A stretch of 64,000 nt of DNA from UBA2336 sp036787955 (GCA_036787955.1 DAIQOI010000001.1:248001-312000), one strand, 5' to 3'. Counted from the first letter of the stretch, positions 17,410-26,281 are shown. Program-made: numbers and translations. Notes: generated by a model from the sequence alone, not told the origin.

Positions 17410-17471
17410 AATTTTGCCACTAAACTGGCAGAATTTACATTAATTTTGCCACTAAACTGGCAGAATTTACA
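17410..17471 (+). repeat. Perfect 30-bp tandem direct repeat (operator-like), two copies
   Basis: Two identical 30-bp units occupy 17410-17439 and 17442-17471, with a 2-bp spacer (period 32 bp, about three helical turns). Each unit contains the inverted repeat TGCCA-CTAAAC-TGGCA. The second unit ends 3 bp before the ATG of the DUF4143 ATPase. TAATTTTG at 17441-17448 is a full -7 box match, and TTTTG in unit 1 (17412-17416) could act as a -33 box with a slightly long spacing of 24 bp. The repeats would therefore cover promoter and start codon, as expected of an autoregulatory operator. Confidence 0.8.
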
Positions 17472-17474
17472 AAA

Positions 17475-18608
17475 ATGATTATAAAGAGGGCTCTTTTTAG
17501 TACAATCCAACGATATCTGGGTCAGAATAAGGTATTGATCATCAAAGGTGCCCGCAGAACGGGAAAAACATTTCTGCTGGACAAGATACTGGAATCCTAT
17601 CCTCATCAATTTCTGAAACTGAACGGAGAACTGCCGGAAGTGCAAGCCATTCTTACCACGAAGAATGTAAACAGTTATGGTAACCTCATTGGTAATGCAA
17701 AGCTTGTAGCCATTGATGAAGCCCAGGCTGTACCTGATATAGGGCAGATTCTGAAAATCATTATCGATCACTTTCCGGGTTTAACAATTCTGGCCACAGG
17801 GTCTTCATCATTTGATCTGGTAAACAAAACAGGCGAACCATTAACCGGAAGGCAACTCAATTTCAGATTATATCCGGTGTCACAACTTGAACTCAATGAA
17901 CATGAAAATGCACTTCAAACCAGACAAAAACTCGAGGAGCGCCTGGTGTTCGGATGCTATCCGGAAGTGATAAACCTGGCCAGTTCAAATGAAAAAATAA
18001 AGTACCTAACGGAACTGACTACAGCTTATCTGTTAAAAGATATTTTACAATTTGAACAAGTCAGAAATTCACATAAGCTTATTCAGTTGCTTCAGTTGCT
18101 GGCCTACCAAATTGGTCAGGAGGTTTCATATCACGAGCTTGCAAAAAACCTGAACCTGAAACATGATACGGTAATCAGGTATCTGGACCTTTTGAGTAAA
18201 GTATTCGTTGTTTACCGTTTGGGAGCATATAGTACCAATTTGCGAAAAGAAGTGGTTAAGAGCTCGAAGTGGTATTTTACAGATAACGGCATTCGCAACG
18301 CGATCATCAATAATTTTAGCTTGCTGAACTTTCGCAACGATGTGGGTCAGCTGTGGGAAAATTACCTGTTGAGTGAACGCTTAAAAAGGAATGAATATCG
18401 GGAGTTGAATATCCGTCCTTACTTCTGGCGTACGTATGATCAGCAGGAAATTGACCTGATTGAAGAAACAAACAATAAGCTTGAAGCATTCGAATTCAAA
18501 TGGCAAAGAGAAAGGGCTAAGGCACCGGTTTTCTTCCGGAAAAATTATCCGGATGTCCCGTTCCACACGATTACCCCGGATAATTATCTGGAATTTGTCA
18601 CCAGTTGA
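17475..18608 (+). CDS. AAA ATPase with DUF4143 C-terminal domain
   Basis: A 377-residue protein of the AAA_14/DUF4143 family. Walker A is IKGARRTGKT (residues 23-32), Walker B is LVAIDEAQ (77-84), and a sensor-like ATGSSS lies at 107-112. The middle part has a winged-helix-like segment (SYHELAKNLNLKHDTVIRYLDLLSKVFVVYRL), which could bind DNA. The C-terminal DUF4143 region ends with an acidic ID-x-I motif and EFKW, reminiscent of nuclease-like folds (DQQEIDLIEE...EAFEFKW). These proteins are widespread, variable between strains, and of unknown biological role. By eye the gene is more AT-rich than its neighbours, and it sits alone between unrelated genes behind the tandem operator-like repeat, which suggests acquisition. 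Confidence 0.88.
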   Translation: MIIKRALFSTIQRYLGQNKVLIIKGARRTGKTFLLDKILESYPHQFLKLNGELPEVQAILTTKNVNSYGNLIGNAKLVAIDEAQAVPDIGQILKIIIDHFPGLTILATGSSSFDLVNKTGEPLTGRQLNFRLYPVSQLELNEHENALQTRQKLEERLVFGCYPEVINLASSNEKIKYLTELTTAYLLKDILQFEQVRNSHKLIQLLQLLAYQIGQEVSYHELAKNLNLKHDTVIRYLDLLSKVFVVYRLGAYSTNLRKEVVKSSKWYFTDNGIRNAIINNFSLLNFRNDVGQLWENYLLSERLKRNEYRELNIRPYFWRTYDQQEIDLIEETNNKLEAFEFKWQRERAKAPVFFRKNYPDVPFHTITPDNYLEFVTS

Positions 18609-18620
18609 ACACCCCGTGCT

Positions 18621-20327
18621 TCATTTGCCATAAAAGCGCCACTGCGTGCTGAAATTCCGGCTCAGCGGCTGGTTGGTCAGAAGGGCTCGCAGCAATTCAA
18701 CAGGCATGCTGTTTTCGGCCATCACGGCATCGTGAAATTGCTTGTACGTCATCTTGCCGCTGTCAACCAATTCTTTTTTCAACGCATAGAATTGAAGAGC
18801 GCCCATCATGTAAGCCAGCTGGTAAAGCGGGCCGTATCGCCCGGTGAACGATCGGCGCACTTCGCCTTCTGCATTGGCGCGCTCATGGCCAACGCGGTCT
18901 ACCAGAAAATCAATGCATTGCTGGGGTGTCCATTTTCCCATGTGATAATTGAGTGAGAAGATGATGCGCGCACACCGGTGCATGCGCCAGAACAGCATAC
19001 CGATGCGGTCTTCGGCATTGCGCGGAAAGTTCATGTCCCACAGAATCATTTCCCAGTACAAGGCCCATCCTTCCGTCCAGAAGGCCGTGCGGAAGTTGCG
19101 GTAGGCTTTATTCCGGTTATTCATAAACTGCTGCAGGTGATGGCCCGCAATGAGTTCATGATGAACGGTGGCGCGTGAAAAATGCGGATTGTTGCCGCGC
19201 ATGCTCATCAGCTTATCTTCGTGATCCATGGTGTTGGTGGGATAGGAAATCTGAAACAATTCGCCACCCAGAAAAAAAGGACTAACACGTTGTTGCTCCG
19301 GTGTCATCATCCGCATGCGCCAGGTTTCTTCGGCCAGTGGAGGAATGGTTATCAAATCGTTCTTTTTCAGAAATCCGATAGACTGGTTATACAAATCCAG
19401 CATGGCTTCGGGCTGCTTGCCGGGGGGTACGTAGCGCTGCTTCACTTGTTCGAGGGCACTTTTCCAGTCGTTGCCAAAACCCAGCTCGGCACTGGCTTTC
19501 AGCATTTCGCGGTCGCACCAGGCAAATTCTTTATGGGCTATGTCTATCAGCTCTTCGGGTGTGTAGGGAATAAATTCCAGTTTAAGCTGCCGGATAATTT
19601 CATCGCGCCCGATGGGCTGGCCAATAATGCCGCTGCCATCGTCCTTGGGCAGCTTGGTTACATCTACCTTCTTTCTCAGGTTTTGAGCGTAGGTGCCCAG
19701 CAATGTGTCCAGTTGCTGGTACGGTTTTTCCACCCACCAGGTAAACAACGGATCATATTGGTTATAAAATCCATACACACTGCGCAAAGCATTTTTTAAT
19801 CCGATAACGGTTTGGGCTGCGCGTTGTGTAAGTTCAGGACTTAGGTTGGGTTGTTGTGCAAGCTGGCGGTTGGCTTCTTCCACCTGCTTGCGTACGTTGT
19901 TGAGCGTTTGTGCCACTTCTTCGCTGTTCAGGCTGTAGCCCCTTCTGCGTTTCTTTTCCAGCTCATAGAGCGGATCGCCCATGGCCACGAATTTTCTTAT
20001 CTGGTTGTATTCCTTTTCTTCGACCGATAATTCGTATAGTGCTTCTTCCAGATTTCTCTTAAAAAGAATATAATCTACTTTTCCTCCCTGTGAAAAGTTT
20101 TCAAAGGGCAGCTGTTCGAGTCGTTTTAAATAATCGGTGTAAAACTGTTTGAGTCGTTCCCGTCTTTCGGGTGAGTTCTGAATACTGTAAAAGCGCATCA
20201 GGCTGCCGCGGTCGGCTTCGAAGTGCACCATCAGGTTGTGCACTTCACTGGTTTGCAGGTAAAGCGTTGCCGGCTGTGCCAGGCCGGTAAAACTTAGTCC
20301 AAGCAGCAAAACAAACAACTTTCTCAT
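18621..20327 (-). CDS. DUF885 family secreted metallohydrolase
   Basis: A 568-residue DUF885 protein with a signal peptide (residues 1-17). The likely zinc site is HHELIAGHHLQ, the counterpart of the family's HExxPGHHLQ, with Ala in place of the usual Pro. The downstream conserved segment is FWTEGWALYWEMILWDM, where the Glu is probably the third ligand. Members are thought to be metallopeptidases or carboxypeptidases of the periplasm; the substrate is unknown. Its start lies only 3 bp from the stop of the penicillin-acylase-family gene upstream, so they are probably co-transcribed and may act together on extracellular peptides or amides. Confidence 0.85.
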   Translation of the reverse strand: MRKLFVLLLGLSFTGLAQPATLYLQTSEVHNLMVHFEADRGSLMRFYSIQNSPERRERLKQFYTDYLKRLEQLPFENFSQGGKVDYILFKRNLEEALYELSVEEKEYNQIRKFVAMGDPLYELEKKRRRGYSLNSEEVAQTLNNVRKQVEEANRQLAQQPNLSPELTQRAAQTVIGLKNALRSVYGFYNQYDPLFTWWVEKPYQQLDTLLGTYAQNLRKKVDVTKLPKDDGSGIIGQPIGRDEIIRQLKLEFIPYTPEELIDIAHKEFAWCDREMLKASAELGFGNDWKSALEQVKQRYVPPGKQPEAMLDLYNQSIGFLKKNDLITIPPLAEETWRMRMMTPEQQRVSPFFLGGELFQISYPTNTMDHEDKLMSMRGNNPHFSRATVHHELIAGHHLQQFMNNRNKAYRNFRTAFWTEGWALYWEMILWDMNFPRNAEDRIGMLFWRMHRCARIIFSLNYHMGKWTPQQCIDFLVDRVGHERANAEGEVRRSFTGRYGPLYQLAYMMGALQFYALKKELVDSGKMTYKQFHDAVMAENSMPVELLRALLTNQPLSRNFSTQWRFYGK

Positions 20328-20330
20328 AGT

Positions 20331-22517
20331 TCAGGGTTTTTGGTTCCCGGGATGATATTTACGTTCAGCGCGTTTCTCGATGTCTTCGCGGTAAAAGGCA
20401 ACATCTTTAAATTGCACATCGGCATAGCGTTGTGCCTGATCGAGAAAGTGAGGGGAGGCAGGATCACCGCTTTGCCCGCCGGCCAGTATGCTTTTGGCAC
20501 GAACCTTATCGCCAAATTCTACCACGGCAACAAAACTGTTGCCATACGAGCCGTAAATTTTTTTTGTGTTGGTTGTGCCCCGTGCACCATACGAAGCCAA
20601 CGCCCCCCAGTTGCCCGAGGCCATGCCAATGGCTATGCTGGGTTGGTTGTCGTCATAGGTTTGTTCGATTTCACCGGTTAGTCGCTGAAAGCGATTGATT
20701 TCGCCCCATGGCACAGCCCAGGAGCCGAAATCTTCTTTCAACTTGTTTACCACATCCGAAAGAACCTGCAGCCGCAATTCAGGCGGTGTACGGGTGCCCA
20801 GATAAATCAGGCGATCCATGGGCGAGAGACCTTCTGTTCGGGGTCCTTCGGCAAGGAGGCGGGAAGCGTACAAATGTGAAACCGTCATGGCAACCGATTG
20901 TTTTGATGTCCGGTAATTCCACCGGCTCAGCGTATCAACAACCGTTTTCAGATGACCGAACGTGCGCTGCGACTTTGTATAAGCTTCTGTGAGGCCGGGA
21001 ACGAGATGCTCAAATGCAGGCAGTTGCGGATCATAGGCCAGCTCGATCAGTTTATCCAGGGTTATGTTATTCTGTCCGGTAAGAATGCGGATTGCGTGTA
21101 TGCCGCGGAAGTTTTCCGGTTCGGGTGCCATATACACTGGGTAGTTTTCTTTTTTTGGACTGAAGTCAAGCGCGCAGGTAAAGGGTGTAGAGTTGCAGTT
21201 TTGTATCCAACCGTTGCCCGGGTTTATTACATGAACCGTTTCACGCACTTCGTGCAGCCCCTGCCAGTCGGTTAAAGGATTACTGCCGTCAACCGGCTTG
21301 CTGTAATCGAATGCCGGATTTCTTTTTGGAATGAAATTGCCGTGGAAATAGGCAATGTTTCCGTCTGCATCGGCATACACGGTGTTATTGGATGAGTTGG
21401 TTCGCAAATCCAGCACCTGCATAAATTCTTTCAGGGAAGAGGTCTTCATGCGCCTGTACGACTGTTCGAGCGCGCGCACCGGATCCCACAACATGGCGGT
21501 GGCGATCCAGGCTGTATCGTTGGCGTGGGTTATCGGGCCGTGATGCGTTCGGTAAATGGTAAAAGTTTTTTTCCGCAGGGAGTCGCCTTCGAGATACCTC
21601 AGCTCAACTTGTTTTTCAGTAACCGGTCGCCATTCATCACCATACTTATAGTACAACTTACCATTGCGCGTCTCTATGGTCTGAACGAATTCATCCATTA
21701 CATCCGAGCCTGAGCTGGTGTGCATCCATCCATTTTTTTCGTTGAAACCCTGGTAAATAAAAAACTGCCCCCAGGTTACGGCACCGTAGGCATTCAGGCC
21801 TTCTTCGCTGCTCACATGTATTTCTCCCCTGAAATAGAATGATGTGTGGGGATTTATCAGCAACATGGCTTTACCGGAACGGGTAATTTTTCCGGACAGG
21901 GCAAAGCCGTTGCTTCCGGTTGGCTCGTCCAGTGATAGCTGCAAGAAGGAGGTTGTAGAGGGCTTTGCGGTTTTCTCGTAAAAATCTCTGAGCCGGTTTA
22001 CTGAAATGCTTTCAATATTACCGCCAATGGAGCCTTCGCTGAAGTACAGGGGCATCCAGGGCTCGAAGCGGGTTAGCCGTTTGGGTTTTACAGCCGGGTG
22101 CGTGTATAGATAAAAGTTGATGCCATCGGCCCAGGCAGTGCACAATTCTTTGAGCCATACAGGTGCCTGATTGAATTTTTCCTTTGCTTCTTCTGCAGTC
22201 ATGAACAGGCGGGCGCGCAGGTCGTGGTACAAATATTTTTCCCCTTCGGCTTCGGCCAGCAGGCCTAATGCAGCCAGGTAGTTTCGTTCAATACGCCTGA
22301 AATCATCTTCGCACTGGGCATAGATCATTCCGAATACCGCATCGGCATCGGTTTTTCCATACACGTGCGGAACACCAAAGTCATCGCGGATTATTTCCGT
22401 GCGGGAGGCGCGCTTCTTCCATCGTTCGGTTTCGTTTTCCGAGCAGGAACAAACCACCAGCGTGATGAGCAGAACCCTGAAGAGGATGGATAAACGAAGT
22501 GAAAAGAACTGATTCAT
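20331..22517 (-). CDS. Penicillin acylase family lipoprotein (Ntn hydrolase)
   Basis: A 728-residue N-terminal-nucleophile amidase. It is made as a precursor that self-cleaves before the catalytic Ser, here Ser202 in TGSNGFALSG. The preceding segment has DFGVPHVYG and DADAVFGMIYAQCEDD, as in the family alpha chain. A lipoprotein-like signal ends VCSC (Cys about 25). The frame is open to 22793, but that extension runs antisense through the lysine/alanine-rich start of the dksA-like gene, so the start is ATG 22517. Related enzymes act on N-acyl amides such as acyl-homoserine lactones or aminoacyl amides; the substrate here is unknown. Paired with the DUF885 hydrolase. Confidence 0.9.
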   Translation of the reverse strand: MNQFFSLRLSILFRVLLITLVVCSCSENETERWKKRASRTEIIRDDFGVPHVYGKTDADAVFGMIYAQCEDDFRRIERNYLAALGLLAEAEGEKYLYHDLRARLFMTAEEAKEKFNQAPVWLKELCTAWADGINFYLYTHPAVKPKRLTRFEPWMPLYFSEGSIGGNIESISVNRLRDFYEKTAKPSTTSFLQLSLDEPTGSNGFALSGKITRSGKAMLLINPHTSFYFRGEIHVSSEEGLNAYGAVTWGQFFIYQGFNEKNGWMHTSSGSDVMDEFVQTIETRNGKLYYKYGDEWRPVTEKQVELRYLEGDSLRKKTFTIYRTHHGPITHANDTAWIATAMLWDPVRALEQSYRRMKTSSLKEFMQVLDLRTNSSNNTVYADADGNIAYFHGNFIPKRNPAFDYSKPVDGSNPLTDWQGLHEVRETVHVINPGNGWIQNCNSTPFTCALDFSPKKENYPVYMAPEPENFRGIHAIRILTGQNNITLDKLIELAYDPQLPAFEHLVPGLTEAYTKSQRTFGHLKTVVDTLSRWNYRTSKQSVAMTVSHLYASRLLAEGPRTEGLSPMDRLIYLGTRTPPELRLQVLSDVVNKLKEDFGSWAVPWGEINRFQRLTGEIEQTYDDNQPSIAIGMASGNWGALASYGARGTTNTKKIYGSYGNSFVAVVEFGDKVRAKSILAGGQSGDPASPHFLDQAQRYADVQFKDVAFYREDIEKRAERKYHPGNQKP

Positions 22518-22554
22518 AAGCCGAAACGCTTTGCGCAAGTAAAAACCTTTATTT

Positions 22555-22583
22555 TTTGTTTTAGTACCGTCCACGTATTTTTG
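22555..22583 (+). promoter_or_regulatory. Probable promoter of the dksA-like gene
   Basis: TTTG (22555-22558) is followed after 17 bp by TATTTTTG (22576-22583), a full -7 match. Transcription would start near 22590, 16 bp before the ATG at 22606. The leader contains AGGGAGGGG, an unusually strong purine-rich ribosome binding site for this phylum. Confidence 0.55.
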
Positions 22584-22605
22584 CCCATCTTTCAGGGAGG
22601 GGACT

Positions 22606-23223
22606 ATGGCAAAAGCAAAAAAAACGGCAAAAGCGGCAAAAAAAGCGGCAGCCAAAACGAAGGCAGCAAAAAAAGCTGCCACGAAAAAGACAAAGTCGCC
22701 CGGTGCAAAGGTGGCAGTAAAGAAAAAATCGGCCCCGCGAAAGCCGGAAGCTAAACCGGCAGCGCGTCCTGTAACTCCGGCCTTTCCAAACACACCGGTG
22801 CAGCGCCCGGTTGCTTACCCCTCTAAAATAGCAAGCACGCCGGAAGAAAAGACGCGCTATTCGGAAGAGGAGCTGAAAGAGTTTGAAAAGCTTATTCTGG
22901 AAAAATTGGAAAAGGCGCGGGCCGAGTACCGTATTTTGAAAGAAACACTGAACCGCAACAATGACGAAGGTACCGATGCCACATCGGGGGGCAATACCAA
23001 GGTGCTGGAAGATGGTGCCGAAACAGCTGAGAAGGAAAACCTGAGTCAGTTAGCTGCCCGGCAGCAGAAGTATATTATGAATCTGGAGAATGCCCTGGTA
23101 CGTATCAAAAACGGAACCTACGGCATCTGCGTTGTTACAGGAAAGCTGATACCCAAAGAGCGTTTGCTGGCTGTGCCGCACACCACCCAGTCGATCGAAG
23201 CGAAGATGATGCAAACCGACTAA
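22606..23223 (+). CDS. DksA/TraR family protein with a lysine/alanine-rich histone-like N-terminus
   Basis: A 205-residue protein. Residues about 80-205 form the DksA/TraR core: a helical hairpin followed by a C-terminal segment YGICVVTGKLIPKERLLAVPHT. Only one of the four zinc-ligand cysteines remains, as I recall for Bacteroidota members, so this is a lineage trait rather than damage. Residues 2-60 are made almost only of K, A, T and P, resembling the tails of histone H1-like proteins, and should bind nucleic acid non-specifically. DksA proteins act in the secondary channel of RNA polymerase with ppGpp. The tail could tether this one to DNA; this is inference. scpB follows 13 bp downstream. 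Confidence 0.85.
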   Translation: MAKAKKTAKAAKKAAAKTKAAKKAATKKTKSPGAKVAVKKKSAPRKPEAKPAARPVTPAFPNTPVQRPVAYPSKIASTPEEKTRYSEEELKEFEKLILEKLEKARAEYRILKETLNRNNDEGTDATSGGNTKVLEDGAETAEKENLSQLAARQQKYIMNLENALVRIKNGTYGICVVTGKLIPKERLLAVPHTTQSIEAKMMQTD

Positions 23224-23236
23224 CCCCCGTGTCGGA

Positions 23237-23821
23237 ATGGACTTTTTACAGAACCACATCGAAGCGTTGATTTTCTGCTCCCCTGTTCCCATCAGGATAG
23301 CGGATATCAGGGCCTGTTTGTCTGAAATGTTCAATGCCGATGTTCCGGAAGAAGACATTGTAAGCGCTATTCAAAGACTTGATGAAAAGTACAAGTCCGA
23401 TGAATATGCTTTTCAGTTGTACCGTGCGGCAGGAGGCTATCAGTTCCTTACCAAACCGGCGTATCAGGCCAGCATCAGCATACTGTTAAAACAACAGTCA
23501 AAAAAGCGGTTGTCCACTTCGGCCATGGAAACCCTTTCCATTATTGCCTATAAACAACCGATATCCAAGCCCGAGATTGAAGCCATTCGCGGTGTAAACT
23601 GCGATTATGCAATTCACAAGTTACTGGAGAAGGGTCTCATTGAAATTACCGGTAAATCTGATTCCATCGGCCGGCCCCTGCTGTACAGTACTTCCCGGAA
23701 ATTCATGGAGTATTTCGGCATAAATGATTTATCGGAGCTACCCGTGCCGAAAGATTTCAGCAGCGAAACCAACACCATCGGTGAGGACGCCGATTTAAAA
23801 GAACCCGATGCGCAGACGTAA
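23237..23821 (+). CDS. scpB: Segregation and condensation protein B
   Basis: ScpB joins ScpA and SMC in the condensin complex that organises and segregates the chromosome. The 194-residue product has two winged-helix domains. Recognisable parts are NHIEALIFCSPVPI at the start, RLSTSAMETLSIIAYKQPISKPEIEAIRGV in the second domain, and GKSDSIGRPLLYSTSRKFMEYFGI near the end. The acidic C-terminal tail is variable in the family. Its 3' end overlaps the following pseudouridine synthase gene by 14 bp. No scpA is in the window. The ScpB/SMC system and the parS-like sites at 1.9-2.0 kb belong to the same chromosome-organisation pathway. Confidence 0.95.
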   Translation: MDFLQNHIEALIFCSPVPIRIADIRACLSEMFNADVPEEDIVSAIQRLDEKYKSDEYAFQLYRAAGGYQFLTKPAYQASISILLKQQSKKRLSTSAMETLSIIAYKQPISKPEIEAIRGVNCDYAIHKLLEKGLIEITGKSDSIGRPLLYSTSRKFMEYFGINDLSELPVPKDFSSETNTIGEDADLKEPDAQT

Positions 23822-24638
23822 ATCCCAACAGCGATCCTTACCTGCTCAGAGAACGCATCCGCGAAAGCGCAGCAACCCGAATGCAAAGAACGAGAAGGAC
23901 ACACCGAAGAAAGAACTGCCGGCAGGCACGGGTGTCATTCGTCTGAATCGCTTTATTGCCAACAGCGGCATTTGTTCCAGACGTGAGGCCGACAATCTGA
24001 TAGCGATGGGCCTGATTTCAGTGAACGGCAAAGTGATTACCGAAATGGGCTATAAGGTAAAGCCCGGTGATGAAGTTCGCTATGAAAACCGTGTACTGCG
24101 TGCCGAAAAGCCGGTGTACATTTTGCTGAACAAGCCCAAGGGATATTTAACTACCACCAACGATCCCCAGGAACGCAAAACAGTCATGCAGCTCATCGGC
24201 AAGGCAGTAAAAGAGCGGATATATCCGGTTGGCCGCCTCGATCGAAACACCACAGGGCTTTTGCTGCTTACAAATGATGGAGAACTGGCTGAAAAACTTT
24301 CGCACCCCTCCTATAACGTGAAGAAGGTGTATAAGGCAGAGCTGAACCGCCCTTTAACAAAAGCAGACTTTGAACGCATTCTTCAGGGAGTGCAGCTGGA
24401 AGAAGGACGTGCACAGGTCGACAATCTGGCAATCATATCGGAAGACCGCAAAACCGTAGGGGTGGAGTTGCACATTGGCTGGAACCGCGTGGTGCGCAGA
24501 ATTTTTGAAGCACTGGATTACGAGGTGGTGAAGCTCGACCGCACCCTATATGCCGGCCTGGATAAGAAAGATTTGCCGCGCGGTAAATGGCGGTACCTCA
24601 CCCGGGAGGAGATTATCCGACTGAAACACTTCAGATAG
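23808..24638 (+). CDS. rRNA pseudouridine synthase, RluB/RsuA family
   Basis: A 276-residue pseudouridine synthase. A basic extension of about 40 residues precedes an S4 RNA-binding domain (IRLNRFIANSGICSRREADNLI). The catalytic domain has the motif YPVGRLDRNTTGLLLLTNDG, in which the Asp is the nucleophile. The family modifies 23S (RluB) or 16S (RsuA) rRNA; sequence alone does not say which, although RluB-type is more common in this phylum. It overlaps scpB by 14 bp, a well-known arrangement (scpB-rluB). tRNA-Phe lies just downstream on the opposite strand. Confidence 0.92.
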   Translation: MRRRKSQQRSLPAQRTHPRKRSNPNAKNEKDTPKKELPAGTGVIRLNRFIANSGICSRREADNLIAMGLISVNGKVITEMGYKVKPGDEVRYENRVLRAEKPVYILLNKPKGYLTTTNDPQERKTVMQLIGKAVKERIYPVGRLDRNTTGLLLLTNDGELAEKLSHPSYNVKKVYKAELNRPLTKADFERILQGVQLEEGRAQVDNLAIISEDRKTVGVELHIGWNRVVRRIFEALDYEVVKLDRTLYAGLDKKDLPRGKWRYLTREEIIRLKHFR

Positions 24639-24642
24639 GAAG

Positions 24643-24715
24643 TGGTGACGGGCAGAATCGAACTGCCGACACAAGGATTTTCAGTCCTTTGCTCTACCAA
24701 CTGAGCTACGTCACC
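24643..24715 (-). tRNA. tRNA-Phe (anticodon GAA)
   Basis: On the minus strand a complete 73-nt cloverleaf folds: acceptor stem GGTGACG/CGTCACC, D stem GCTC/GAGC, anticodon stem AAGGA/TCCTT with loop CTGAAAA (anticodon GAA), a 5-nt variable loop, T stem GGCAG/CTGCC with loop TTCGATT, and discriminator A. The 3' CCA is not encoded; the next bases are CTT. Confidence 0.97.
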
Positions 24716-24824
24716 AGGGAAATAACCGCAACGAATCCGGAGCGGGGCACAAAAGTAGATAAATTATCCATGGACGCAAAACACCGCAGTTTTGTTCGGG
24801 CCGTTGCAGTAGCTATTTTTAGGC

Positions 24825-26126
24825 ATGATCCAGCAAATATTATTTCTGCTTACGCTCCTGGGCTTTGCCTACGTTTTGCGTGGCCGCATTCGTCAGATAC
24901 GCGACACCATCCGCCTGGGAAGGGATGTGAAAATGGAAGGGCCTTCATCACAACGATTCAAAAACATGATGCTGGTAGCTTTTGGCCAGCAAAAAATGTT
25001 CAAACGGTTTGTTCCGGCCTTCTTTCACTTCCTTATCTATATTGGCTTTTTGGTTATTAACATCGAGGTGCTGGAGTTTGTCATAGACGGGCTGGCCGGC
25101 ACCCACCGCATTTTTGCGCCCTATCTTGGTGGTTTTTACACCGTGCTGATGAACATCTTTGAACTACTGGCCATGGGCGTGCTGATTGCCTGTGTGGTTT
25201 TTCTTGTGCGCAGAAACATACTGAAACTCCCGCGGTTCTGGTCGGCCGAAATGACCAGCTGGCCGCGCCTGGATGCCAACATCATCCTGCTCACCGAAAT
25301 CGTGCTGATGCTCGCTATCCTTACCATGAATGCAGCCGACCAATTGCTGCAGCAACGCCACCCTTACTATACTGCCACAGGCAAGTTGTTCTTCAGCAGC
25401 ATGTTGATGCCCGTGTTTGAAGCATGGAGCACCTCATCACTCATTGTGGCAGAAAGGTTTGCCTGGTGGTTCCATATCATTGGTATACTCGGCTTTGCCG
25501 TGTACATTACCTATTCCAAGCACCTGCACATCTTCATGGCTTTTCCCAACACCTGGTTTGCGCGCCTGCAGCCGACCGGCTACATCGCCAACATGCCGGT
25601 GGTTACACGCGAAGTGAAGAGTATGCTGGGACTTGCCGGCAACGAAACCCCGCCCGATGCAACGCCTGCAAGATTTGGTGCCAAAGATGTAAACGACTTG
25701 CCTTGGACCAGCCTGATGGCGGCCTATGCATGTACCGAATGCGGGCGGTGCACATCCGAATGCCCGGCCAACCTTACCGGCAAAAAACTTTCACCCCGGA
25801 AAATTATGATGGATACGCGCGACCGGCTGGAAGAAATTGGGCGCAACATGAGAAAAGGGGGCAACGCGGTAGATGATGGTAAATCCCTGCTCGACCATTA
25901 CATTACCCGCGAGGAAATCAATGCCTGTACCAGTTGCAATGCCTGTGTCGAAGCCTGCCCCGTACTCATTAACCCACTGGAAATAATTATTGAATTACGC
26001 AGATACGTGGTGATGGAAGAATCAGGTGCCCCGGCATCGTGGAATGCCATGTTCCAGAATCTGGAAACCAATTTTGCACCCTGGAAATTTTCAGCGGCCG
26101 ACCGGTTTAATTGGGCCAAAGACTGA
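24825..26126 (+). CDS. Membrane-bound 4Fe-4S protein, HdrC/GlpC-like
   Basis: A 433-residue membrane redox protein. About five hydrophobic helices in the first 250 residues resemble nitrate-reductase-gamma-like heme domains. They are followed by two 4Fe-4S cluster motifs, CTECGRCTSECP and CTSCNACVEACP, in a ferredoxin-like domain. Such proteins pass electrons between the quinone pool and a soluble CCG-domain partner, which is encoded next (26282-27070). The physiological donor is unknown. The pair resembles the Hdr/Glp/Lut group of Fe-S oxidoreductases. A 50-codon reading frame starts at the stop codon (TGATG) and fills the gap to the partner gene. Confidence 0.87.
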   Translation: MIQQILFLLTLLGFAYVLRGRIRQIRDTIRLGRDVKMEGPSSQRFKNMMLVAFGQQKMFKRFVPAFFHFLIYIGFLVINIEVLEFVIDGLAGTHRIFAPYLGGFYTVLMNIFELLAMGVLIACVVFLVRRNILKLPRFWSAEMTSWPRLDANIILLTEIVLMLAILTMNAADQLLQQRHPYYTATGKLFFSSMLMPVFEAWSTSSLIVAERFAWWFHIIGILGFAVYITYSKHLHIFMAFPNTWFARLQPTGYIANMPVVTREVKSMLGLAGNETPPDATPARFGAKDVNDLPWTSLMAAYACTECGRCTSECPANLTGKKLSPRKIMMDTRDRLEEIGRNMRKGGNAVDDGKSLLDHYITREEINACTSCNACVEACPVLINPLEIIIELRRYVVMEESGAPASWNAMFQNLETNFAPWKFSAADRFNWAKD

Positions 26127-26281
26127 TGAAAAGCTTAATTGATGGTGCCGAAGGCATGTGCTCTATGATTGCGATGATTATTTCGGCCACTCGAAATTCA
26201 ACAGCACCTTTGCCGATGCACCTGTATAAAACATGGAGAGGCTGTAAAAACAACAATACAAGCACTACGAAAAACTGACCC

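Noticed and set aside
17410..17471. Possible CRISPR array from the 30-bp repeats
   Set aside because: There are only two copies, separated by 2 bp with no spacer of normal length, and no cas genes are nearby.
22518..22793. Alanine/phenylalanine-rich N-terminal extension of the penicillin-acylase gene
   Set aside because: It is the antisense of the lysine/alanine-rich dksA-like start. The true start with lipoprotein signal is at 22517.
22606..23223. dksA-like gene as broken because of the missing zinc cysteines
   Set aside because: The reduced zinc finger (YGIC...TGKLIPKERL...PHT) is, as far as I recall, normal for Bacteroidota members, and the frame is intact.
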